Source of the DNA: Alphaproteobacteria bacterium
GTDB taxonomy: Bacteria > Pseudomonadota > Alphaproteobacteria > Micavibrionales > Micavibrionaceae
NCBI GenBank assembly: GCA_023140905.1
Contig: JAGLKS010000138.1
Coordinates: 1 to 7,776 of the forward strand
Length of the DNA stretch: 7,776 nt
Direction of reading: 5' to 3'
Shown here: in pieces, positions 1 through 7,628 of the stretch
Numbering within the stretch: the stretch's first letter is position 1
Layout: the number at the start of each line of letters is the position of its first letter
The notes under the pieces: generated by a model
The model's input: the letters and a program-made list of their open reading frames with translations, nothing else
Database searches by the model: none
What the model was told of the DNA's origin: nothing
Program-made: the position numbers and the translations under genes

Positions 1-1
1 G

Positions 2-352
2 CTTTGTAACGGTAATATGGGGCTAGCGCGTCAGCAAATTGTCGCATTAGCTCAGGAAGATACAGTATTATTAAAAGCATTGGTTAGCCCGCATCTCGAT
101 GGTATAGTAGCTTATCAGGTAGAACGTGTTGCTTCAGGGCGGGCCGAGATGGAAAAACGTCATCCGGATTTGCCTCCTCCAACGATTGACGAGCATTTTG
201 GTATGGAGCTTTTACGCGCTGTGGCTGCTGAAGATGTAACAGTGTTTGGGCACGATAGTATGCGTCATTCCAGAAAACGAAAGATCGCGTCAAAACAACA
301 TATTGATGCAATTCATAAATTAGCGTCTTCACGTCAACATCGAGATAAATAA
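2..352 (+). CDS. Unidentified protein, C-terminal part (probably cut by the window edge)
   Basis: The reading frame is open from the first bases (L-C-N-G-N before the first Met at base 17) to a TAA at 350-352. There is no Shine-Dalgarno-like sequence ahead of the Met at 17, so I read this as the tail of a longer gene rather than a 111-residue protein. What is visible is soluble and mostly helical in character, with a proline-rich hinge (DLPPPT, about residues 51-56 from Met17) and a strongly basic, histidine-rich C-terminus (HSRKRK near residues 84-89, ending SSRQHRDK). There is no membrane segment, cysteine motif or nucleotide-binding motif. The next gene starts 9 bp after the stop, which suggests co-transcription. 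In many proteobacteria tsaE precedes amgK, but this tail does not look like TsaE. I do not recognise the family. The coding call is well supported by the uninterrupted frame and tight spacing; the function is unknown. Confidence 0.7.
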   Translation, partial: LCNGNMGLARQQIVALAQEDTVLLKALVSPHLDGIVAYQVERVASGRAEMEKRHPDLPPPTIDEHFGMELLRAVAAEDVTVFGHDSMRHSRKRKIASKQHIDAIHKLASSRQHRDK

Positions 353-361
353 CAGGTCGTC

Positions 362-1384
362 ATGCTCCCAGATCCTAGAATTATAGCTGAAAAATTTGCT
401 TTGGAACGTGTAGAAGTATTACCAAGGGACGCTTCTGCACGCCACTATTTCCGTGGTTATAGGCAAGATAAAAGCGTCATTGTTATGCTTTATCCTGAAG
501 CTATGTACGAACATCGTGCAGAATTGCTCAGATTTCTTGATATCAGTAAACTTCTGGAAAAACAGGGAATTAAAGTCGCTGAATGTTATGAATATGATGA
601 AACAGAAACATATGCTTTGTTAGAAGATCTTGGCAGGCACTCTTTTGGAGAGTGTTTGCATAAAGGAAAAATATCTCCAGAAAATTTATACACGATGGCA
701 ACGCAGATCCTCATAAATATAAAAGATGTTAAAAATGCAGATAAGTTGCCACATTATAAACAAAATATTATCTATGCAAACCGGCGTCAGCTAATCGATT
801 ATTATATGGCTTTCAAACAAGGGCAACATCCTGATGAAAACTGTATCGATCAATTTCATACTGTTTGGGATAAAATAGAGCAAAATTTGCCCTCATGTCC
901 CCAATGCTTTGTTCATGGAGATTATCACTTAGAGAACCTTATCTGGGCCTCAGACGAAACGGATTTGCGCCAATGTGCCCTAATTGATTATCAAGACGCG
1001 TTTTACGGGCCATTACCATATGATTTGGTCAATTTGCTTGAAGATGCCAGAGTTGATGTGCTCGAAGATATACGATCTAGCATGATAAATCTATATACAA
1101 AAAATATGAGTAAGGAAGAAAAAGAGAGCTTCCTTGCGTGGTATAGAGTGTCAGCCATGCAGTTTAATGGTCGGGTTATTGGTCTGTTCATTAAGTTTGC
1201 TGTTGAACAGAACCGTGATTCTTATCTCATCCATATACCTCGTTTACAAAATCATATAAAAAGACATTTGCGAGATCCTGTTCTCAGACCACTTAAGGAA
1301 TATTTTGAAGAGACCGGACTTGATTTTGACCCAATAATCGATTTAGATGGGGAAAAAATACGTGAGGTTTTTAAAAATATGTAA
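362..1384 (+). CDS. amgK: AmgK-like aminoglycoside-phosphotransferase-fold sugar kinase (putative MurNAc/GlcNAc kinase)
   Basis: A 340-residue cytoplasmic protein of the APH/choline-kinase fold. The N-terminal lobe has RDASARHYFR (22-31), matching the DAS-x-R-x-YFR signature of AmgK-type kinases, and LLEDLG (86-91) at the hinge. The C-lobe carries the Brenner-type catalytic loop HGDYHLEN (185-192; Asp187 as catalytic base, Asn192 for metal) and the metal-binding IDYQDA (208-213), followed by GPLPYDLVNLLEDAR (216-230), also typical of AmgK. The later RVIGLFIKFA (271-280) resembles the family's helix after the active site. Known AmgK enzymes phosphorylate the anomeric position of N-acetylmuramic acid or N-acetylglucosamine in peptidoglycan recycling that by-passes MurA/fosfomycin, normally with the uridylyltransferase MurU. 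Neither murU nor tsaE is adjacent here, so the substrate is an inference. ATG at 362 has only a weak AGG (354-356) upstream; the 9 bp gap favours translational coupling. Length is normal for the family. It is unlikely to be an antibiotic-resistance enzyme. Confidence 0.82.
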   Translation: MLPDPRIIAEKFALERVEVLPRDASARHYFRGYRQDKSVIVMLYPEAMYEHRAELLRFLDISKLLEKQGIKVAECYEYDETETYALLEDLGRHSFGECLHKGKISPENLYTMATQILINIKDVKNADKLPHYKQNIIYANRRQLIDYYMAFKQGQHPDENCIDQFHTVWDKIEQNLPSCPQCFVHGDYHLENLIWASDETDLRQCALIDYQDAFYGPLPYDLVNLLEDARVDVLEDIRSSMINLYTKNMSKEEKESFLAWYRVSAMQFNGRVIGLFIKFAVEQNRDSYLIHIPRLQNHIKRHLRDPVLRPLKEYFEETGLDFDPIIDLDGEKIREVFKNM

Positions 1385-2641
<1,257 letters not shown>

Positions 2642-2682
2642 AAACAACGATATCAGCGCATTACAATTCTTTCATTACGCTT

Positions 2683-3621
2683 TTATTTCTGTATGCTTAA
2701 AAAACGGTCTGCTTCCAATGCAGCCATACATCCCATAGCTGCAGCCGTAACAGCTTGGCGATATTTATTATCAGCAACATCACCGGCTGCAAAAACTCCG
2801 GGAATGTTTGTTGCTGTAGAATCCGGTGCTGTAACCAGATATCCTTCCTTATCAATATCCAGAACGTCTTTGACTAAGTCTGTTTCCGGTTTATGCCCAA
2901 TAGCAACGAAAACACCATCTTTATCAATCGTGCTGATTTCACCGCTTTGTGTGTCTTTGAGCTTTAAACCGGTCATTCCACTATTATCGCCAAGGATTTC
3001 TTCAACCGTTTTATTCCAGAGAACATTAATTTTTCCATTCTCAAATATGCGTTTCTGCATGATTTTTTCAGCACGCAATTCATCGCGGCGATGTATCATT
3101 GTCACAGAATTACAGAAATTTGTAAGGAACAAAGCTTCTTCAACAGCGCTATTTCCACCGCCGATAATCGCTACGTCTTTATCACGAAAGAAAAATCCGT
3201 CGCATGTAGCACATGCAGATACACCACGGCCTTTATAGGTTTCTTCTGATGGAATCCCCAGCCAGCGTGCTTTAGCACCTGTGGAAATAATGAGCGTTTC
3301 ACCGCTGTAAACGTCTCCGGAATCGCCTTTAGCTTTAAAAGGGCGCTCAGATACATCAATATCAATCACATAATCATTAATTATTCGTGCCCCGACATGT
3401 TCTGCTTGAAGGCGCATTTGCTCCATAAGCCAAGGTCCTTGGACAGGTTTGGCAAAACCCGGATAGTTTTCGACATCTGTCGTAATCATAAGCTGTCCGC
3501 CTTGATCCATGCCAGTAACCAAAATAGGTTCAAGGTTTGCGCGTGCCGCATATATAGCTGCTGTATAACCAGCAGGGCCGGAGCCAATAATGAGGACTTT
3601 TGTTTTATGTGTTTCTGTCAT
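2683..3621 (-). CDS. trxB: Thioredoxin reductase (NADPH)
   Basis: Low-molecular-weight FAD/NADPH thioredoxin reductase, 312 residues from the chosen start. Visible elements: N-terminal FAD motif GSGPAGYTAA (13-22); GGQLM and TDVENYPGF (41-56) typical of TrxB; the redox-active CATC (137-140) inside the NADPH domain; NADPH motif GGGNSAVEEA (154-163); HRRDELRA (177-184) that recognises the 2'-phosphate of NADPH; and the C-terminal FAD-binding GDVADNKYRQA (280-290). It reduces thioredoxin in the cytosol for ribonucleotide reductase and peroxide defence. The frame extends 15 residues further upstream (Met codons at 3666 and 3651), but the extension is basic, has no good ribosome site, and the family normally starts with a short polar stretch before the first beta strand. 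The Met at 3621 (MTETHKTK) has AGGG 11 bases upstream, so I chose it. It lies 83 bp downstream of the ELM1-family gene on the same strand, so the two are probably co-transcribed. Confidence 0.95.
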   Translation of the reverse strand: MTETHKTKVLIIGSGPAGYTAAIYAARANLEPILVTGMDQGGQLMITTDVENYPGFAKPVQGPWLMEQMRLQAEHVGARIINDYVIDIDVSERPFKAKGDSGDVYSGETLIISTGAKARWLGIPSEETYKGRGVSACATCDGFFFRDKDVAIIGGGNSAVEEALFLTNFCNSVTMIHRRDELRAEKIMQKRIFENGKINVLWNKTVEEILGDNSGMTGLKLKDTQSGEISTIDKDGVFVAIGHKPETDLVKDVLDIDKEGYLVTAPDSTATNIPGVFAAGDVADNKYRQAVTAAAMGCMAALEADRFLSIQK

Positions 3622-3704
3622 TTTTTGAATTACCCTGTAATTTCTAATCATCAGTATCTTAATCATTGAACCGTCTGAGTAAAGGCCTAATAATATAACT
3701 GTTT

Positions 3705-4661
3705 TCAGTTGAACCTAAAATGCTTCTTTATCTCTTCTGCAACGTATTGTGCATCACAAAGACGCTCGTAACTATATGGCTCAAATGCACCATTAATGCT
3801 ACTAAGCCGTTTTAGTGCACCATAATTAATCAGGTGGTTGTGAAGTATCGAAATTCGCTTGCTACCCCGACCTTCAAGCTCGATCATATAAACGGGTTTT
3901 CCCGTTGTACAACATTCTGAAATCATAGAAGCGCTATCAGCTGTAACCAGCAGATAGTCTGCCCATGCGAGCATTCCAAGATAGGGGTTTTCATCCTCTC
4001 CATTCCAGAAATAATTCGTATCGTTTCGAAGTGAATCCTCTAATATTTTTTTATTTGTTTCACCTGTTCTTCTGGAGCATGTAATCATCAAAGACCCATT
4101 GATGCGCGAAAGAGTTTGCACAAGACCCTGAGTAATTTCCGGTGTCATTTTGTAAGCTTTACTTGAACCGCCAATTAAAACAGCAACTCTCGGAGATGCA
4201 TGGTTTTTTAAAAAAGAGAAGCGTTCTTTTGCTTCTTTTAGTAATTCAGGAGTCACTTTATTTGGCGCGGCATGTGTAACAATAACATTATCACCACGTA
4301 ATGGGTCATGATGTGGAACAGCTACCATATCAAAATATTCAGGAGATACTCTAGGATCTTGAATTTGAACAGTAAATGTTGAGCCACCGCTCATTTTCCT
4401 TATATAGCGCGAGGCGGCTATGCTTTTTCTTCCGCTAGCAATCAATATATCCGGCCAAGGCGCTTCTATGGTTGGTGAAAAACTGCATTTTTGTTCAAAT
4501 CCTAAATAGGGGGAAAGACTTTTCCATGGCTCATTAAGCCCTATGCGCTTGATATCATAGGGAATTCCTAATGCATTTGCTACGCCGATGCATTGGTTTT
4601 CAGTACCGATGAAGCCTTCTGTTAATATCCAGCATTTTTTAGTGTTTTTTTCAGTATTCAT
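3705..4661 (-). CDS. Mitochondrial-fission ELM1 family protein (GT-B-like fold)
   Basis: A 318-residue soluble protein that I recognise as the bacterial branch of the Mito_fiss_Elm1 family (Pfam PF06258). Characteristic stretches: WILTEGFIGTENQC (11-24), near the N-terminus; ASGRKSIAASR (75-85); the family hallmark VQIQDPR (98-104) followed by FDMVAVPHHD (110-119); GGSSKAYKM (164-172) opening the second Rossmann-like half; TCSRRTG (194-200); FWNGEDENPYLGML (218-231); and a sugar-nucleotide-transferase-like ADYLLVTADSASMISEC (234-250) followed by TGKPV (253-257). In plants ELM1 recruits the dynamin DRP3A to mitochondria; the bacterial proteins have no established role, though the two-domain layout resembles GT-B glycosyltransferases such as MurG. 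The start is well fixed because an in-frame TAG lies directly upstream (complement of 4662-4664); the ribosome site (AAAGAAAA) is weak. There is no signal peptide or membrane segment. It is upstream of trxB on the same strand and divergent from the Lrp-type regulator. Confidence 0.88.
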   Translation of the reverse strand: MNTEKNTKKCWILTEGFIGTENQCIGVANALGIPYDIKRIGLNEPWKSLSPYLGFEQKCSFSPTIEAPWPDILIASGRKSIAASRYIRKMSGGSTFTVQIQDPRVSPEYFDMVAVPHHDPLRGDNVIVTHAAPNKVTPELLKEAKERFSFLKNHASPRVAVLIGGSSKAYKMTPEITQGLVQTLSRINGSLMITCSRRTGETNKKILEDSLRNDTNYFWNGEDENPYLGMLAWADYLLVTADSASMISECCTTGKPVYMIELEGRGSKRISILHNHLINYGALKRLSSINGAFEPYSYERLCDAQYVAEEIKKHFRFN

Positions 4662-4695
4662 CTATTTTCTTTTACTTTATTTTAGCTATAGTTTA

Positions 4696-4729
4696 ATAAA
4701 GACTTGCTAATTTACAGAAGCAACTTTAT
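4696..4729. promoter_or_regulatory. Imperfect inverted repeat between divergent genes, possible Lrp operator
   Basis: The left arm ATAAAG (4696-4701) + TTGCT (4704-4708), with two unpaired bases AC between, is the reverse complement of AGCAA (4719-4723) + CTTTAT (4724-4729). That gives 11 paired positions around a 10-base centre. It covers the spacer of the candidate promoter for the regulator gene. Lrp/AsnC proteins commonly bind AT-rich dyads ahead of their own and divergent genes, so autoregulation and control of the ELM1-trxB unit are plausible. This is inference from position and symmetry only. Confidence 0.45.
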
Positions 4730-4732
4730 ACC
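4704..4732 (+). promoter_or_regulatory. Candidate sigma-70 promoter of the Lrp/AsnC gene
   Basis: TTGCTA (4704-4709, four of six to TTGACA) and TATACC (4727-4732, four of six to TATAAT) are separated by exactly 17 bases. Transcription would start near 4739, giving a leader of about 30 bases. Both boxes lie within or next to the dyad at 4696-4729. In AT-rich DNA such matches are common, hence the low confidence. Confidence 0.35.
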
Positions 4733-4770
4733 ATCTTTACTTAAATATAGAAATAGCAGGCAGGAACAGG

Positions 4771-5253
4771 GTGAAAAATATAATGGGTGGATTGCGACTT
4801 GATATAATCGATAAAAAAATTTTAAGAACCCTGCAAGATAGCGGTCGCATTAGTAATGTAGAACTTGCTAAATTAGTGGGGATATCTCCACCACCATGTT
4901 TGCGCCGTGTGCGGATATTGTCTGAAAAGGGATATATTAAAGGATATCGTGCAGAAATCGATGCAGCAAAAATGGGCTATGGTGTTCATGTTTTTGCGAT
5001 GGTGACATTCAAAGCTCAATCTCAGGAAGATGTGAAAGCATTTGAAACATATATTGCAAAATGTTCTATTATTAGAGAAGCTCATTTGTTGATTGGTGAT
5101 GCAGATTTCATATTGAGGATTGTCGCCAAAGATTGGGATTCTTATCAAGAATTTTTGACAAAAGATTTACTTTCAGCGCCTAACGTAGCTTCGGTTAAAT
5201 CTCTTCTTTCCGTACGTTCGGATAAGAATTTATCAGGAATACCAATTGAATAA
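4771..5253 (+). CDS. Lrp/AsnC family transcriptional regulator
   Basis: A 160-residue DNA-binding protein with the standard two-part Lrp layout. The N-terminal helix-turn-helix covers about residues 10-58: LDIIDKKILRTLQDSGR (10-26), ELAKLVGIS (31-39) as the first helix and turn, and PPPCLRRVRILSEKGYIKGY (40-59) as recognition helix and wing. The C-terminal RAM/ligand-binding domain (about 70-155) has the conserved GDADFILRI (109-117). Family members sense amino acids as octamers or dimers and often regulate their own gene and a divergent neighbour; here that neighbour is the ELM1-trxB unit. The start is GTG at 4771 with AGGA (4762-4765) five bases upstream. An in-frame ATG at 4783 would give 156 residues and a more usual N-terminus; I cannot choose between them with certainty. 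The ligand is not predictable by eye. Confidence 0.92.
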   Translation: MKNIMGGLRLDIIDKKILRTLQDSGRISNVELAKLVGISPPPCLRRVRILSEKGYIKGYRAEIDAAKMGYGVHVFAMVTFKAQSQEDVKAFETYIAKCSIIREAHLLIGDADFILRIVAKDWDSYQEFLTKDLLSAPNVASVKSLLSVRSDKNLSGIPIE

Positions 5254-5264
5254 ATATTGGTTTT
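5238..5264 (+). terminator. Possible weak rho-independent terminator after the Lrp/AsnC gene
   Basis: ACCAAT (5241-5246) pairs with ATTGGT (5256-5261) around a 9-base loop that includes the stop codon (5251-5253). The stem is extended by two more A-T pairs across one mismatch, and the 3' arm runs into a TTTT stretch (5261-5264). The stem is AT-rich and short, so it is weak as a terminator. Confidence 0.35.
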
Positions 5265-5475
5265 AGAATGTATGTTTTTCAGGTATTCGCGGAAATGCAA
5301 TTTTTATTGCAGCAATAATGTAGCTATAGTCGGTTTCTATAGGAATTACAGCAACAGCCTCGTATCTTAAATGCAAATTTTTTGCTGCTCAATGCTTGCA
5401 AGAAGCCATAAAACTGTGTTCAAATACAGCGGAGAGGTTTCTACAAGAGAAGCCAAATAAAAGGAAAAACAGATA
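5254..5475. other. 222 bp intergenic spacer with two related AT-rich dyads
   Basis: No gene is supported here; the longest ATG frame is about 16 codons (from near 5269) without a ribosome site. Two elements are visible. At 5293-5318, TGCAAT-TTTT-ATTGCA (5296-5311) overlaps a 15-base palindrome TTATTGC-A-GCAATAA (5304-5318). At 5369-5388 a related sequence begins AAATGCAAATTTTTTGC, containing GCAAA-TTT-TTTGC. A TATAGT (5325-5330), five of six to the -10 consensus, follows the first dyad but lacks a good -35 at proper spacing. The spacer presumably holds the promoter of the TerB-like gene, with the dyads as possible regulator sites. Confidence 0.5.
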
Positions 5476-5958
5476 ATGGCAGGTGCAGTAAGCAAAAGTG
5501 AATTTTGTATGTGGCGGACTTTATTTGCAGTTGCTCATGCTGATAATGTTGTTACTAATGAAGAAATATCGTTCATGGCGCAAATACTTGATGATGTACA
5601 GTTCACTGATGAACAGACCGAAGCACTCAAAGACGATATCGTTAATGCTAAAAACGTAACAAAAATGTTTAGTGGAGTGACCGATCCAAAAGACAGGATA
5701 CAGTTTTTTGAATTTGCTCGTGATCTTGTATGGGTTGATGGAGATTTTGATTCACAAGAGCAAAGCGTGATGATTGGTTTGTATAAACAGCATATGAATG
5801 ACATCACTGTAGATGAATTAGTCGGCAAAATTCCTTTAGAGTTTGAGGAAGATGATGTGCTTAAATATTTAGAGCTAGACCCTTATCCTTACGAAAAATC
5901 GGGTGTTATGGGCATGCTTTCAGTCTTTAAAAACCGATTCGTCAAAAGAAGCAGTTAA
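5476..5958 (+). CDS. TerB-like (tellurite-resistance TerB family) protein
   Basis: A 160-residue, acidic, all-helical cytoplasmic protein. The signature of the TerB-like fold is a pair of related acidic loops: AVAHADNVVTNEE (18-30) and DLVWVDGDFDSQEQ (83-96). In TerB the equivalent acidic residues lie in two pseudo-symmetric helical halves and bind metal. FWRTLF-type aromatic residues before the first loop (here CMWRTLFAVA, 11-20) also fit. The last 40 residues (EFEEDDVLKYLELDPYPYE and beyond) have no function I can name and end in a basic tail (KNRFVKRSS). There is no signal peptide or membrane span. The start is supported by AAAAGGA (5459-5465), 10 bases ahead of the ATG. fdxA follows 68 bp downstream on the same strand with no clear terminator, so they may be co-transcribed. 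The name is a family label: stand-alone TerB-like proteins are widespread in bacteria and are not evidence of tellurite resistance without the other ter genes, which are absent here. Confidence 0.78.
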   Translation: MAGAVSKSEFCMWRTLFAVAHADNVVTNEEISFMAQILDDVQFTDEQTEALKDDIVNAKNVTKMFSGVTDPKDRIQFFEFARDLVWVDGDFDSQEQSVMIGLYKQHMNDITVDELVGKIPLEFEEDDVLKYLELDPYPYEKSGVMGMLSVFKNRFVKRSS

Positions 5959-6009
5959 CATATTTATAGGAATTTATGGGAAAATTCTGGAGAAATAATT
6001 ATCATTTTT

Positions 6010-6026
6010 AGGAGTGTAAAACAGCG
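6010..6026 (+). promoter_or_regulatory. Shine-Dalgarno of fdxA
   Basis: AGGAG (6010-6014) precedes the ATG at 6027 by 12 bases, slightly longer than usual. The encoded N-terminus TFVVTD matches the mature Azotobacter-type ferredoxin start, so the start codon is secure. Confidence 0.65.
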
Positions 6027-6365
6027 ATGACTTTTGTTGTTACAGATATTTGTATCAAGTGCAAATACACAGATTGTGTGGAAGTATGTCCGGTAGACTG
6101 CTTTTATGAAGGGGAAAATATTCTGGTTATTAATCCAGATGAATGTATTGATTGTGGTGTGTGTGAGCCGGAATGTCCGATTGAGGCAATCCTTCCTGAT
6201 ACTGATGCTAAAGCAGAGCCATGGCTAGAGATGAATAAACGCTATGCAAATGAATGGCCTAATATTACAGCCAAAAAGGATCCGATGCCTGAAGCAGATG
6301 AAATGAAAGATAAGGCAAATAAATACGAAGATCATTTTAGTGCTGAGTCGGGTGATGGGGACTAG
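6027..6365 (+). CDS. fdxA: 7Fe ferredoxin ([3Fe-4S][4Fe-4S]), FdxA / Azotobacter FdI type
   Basis: A 112-residue soluble electron carrier. Cysteines fall at 9, 12, 17, 21, 25, 40, 43, 46 and 50, the same spacing as in Azotobacter vinelandii ferredoxin I once its initiator Met is discounted. By that comparison Cys9, 17 and 50 hold the [3Fe-4S] cluster and Cys21, 40, 43 and 46 the [4Fe-4S] cluster; Cys12 and Cys25 are left free. The stretch [20 protein letters not shown] (10-29) is nearly invariant in this family. After the clusters, the family motif [15 protein letters not shown] (77-91) is intact, followed by a short acidic tail. It follows the TerB-like gene and is convergent with a type-2 ferredoxin-NADP reductase that ends 75 bp downstream, a plausible electron donor. 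In many alphaproteobacteria fdxA sits beside a CarD-like regulator; that arrangement is not seen here, at least not within the window. Confidence 0.96.
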   Translation: MTFVVTDICIKCKYTDCVEVCPVDCFYEGENILVINPDECIDCGVCEPECPIEAILPDTDAKAEPWLEMNKRYANEWPNITAKKDPMPEADEMKDKANKYEDHFSAESGDGD

Positions 6366-6420
6366 GTCCTGTTCTAAGGAATTAATGTGTAGACGAAGAA
6401 TGAGATACAAGCACGAGAGC

Positions 6421-7499
<1,079 letters not shown>

Positions 7500-7544
7500 T
7501 TATAGAATAAGATTTATTTTTGCATTCAGTTGTAATAAAATATA

Positions 7545-7572
7545 ATTATACTCAAGTAAAGGACTGTGTCAT
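7545..7572 (-). promoter_or_regulatory. Candidate sigma-70 promoter of the ferredoxin-NADP reductase gene
   Basis: On the minus strand, ATGACA (complement of 7567-7572, five of six to TTGACA) and a perfect TATAAT (complement of 7545-7550) are 16 bases apart. Transcription would begin near 7538, giving a leader of about 50 bases. The core TATAATTATA (7541-7550) is self-complementary, so a -10 box also reads out on the plus strand toward the HPt-like gene, with a poorer -35 (TTGCAT at 7520-7525, 15 bases away). Confidence 0.5.
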
Positions 7573-7628
7573 AGAAGCATCTTCTTTATCTGAAAATGAG
7601 CTAACTAACAAAAAGTATTCAATTAATC

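Noticed and set aside
2642..2682. Bidirectional terminator between the aminotransferase gene and trxB
   Set aside because: Only a four-base AGCG/CGCT arm around a long loop and a short direct repeat of CATTAC are present; no stable hairpin seen.
2693..3238. 181-codon open frame on the plus strand
   Set aside because: It is fully antisense to trxB, has no ribosome site, and its translation resembles no family; trxB on the other strand has all its motifs.
3697..3710. AACTG-TTTT-CAGTT hairpin at the ELM1 stop codon as a terminator between ELM1 and trxB
   Set aside because: The stem is only five pairs with no T-run after it on the minus strand, so it is unlikely to stop transcription into trxB.
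5269..5319. Short ATG frame of about 16 codons in the spacer before the TerB-like gene
   Set aside because: No ribosome site, and the frame consists largely of the dyad sequence; chance frame.
5970..5987. GAATTT-ATGGGA-AAATTC hairpin between the TerB-like gene and fdxA as a terminator
   Set aside because: The stem is six AT-rich pairs and is followed by TGGAGAAAT rather than a T-run.
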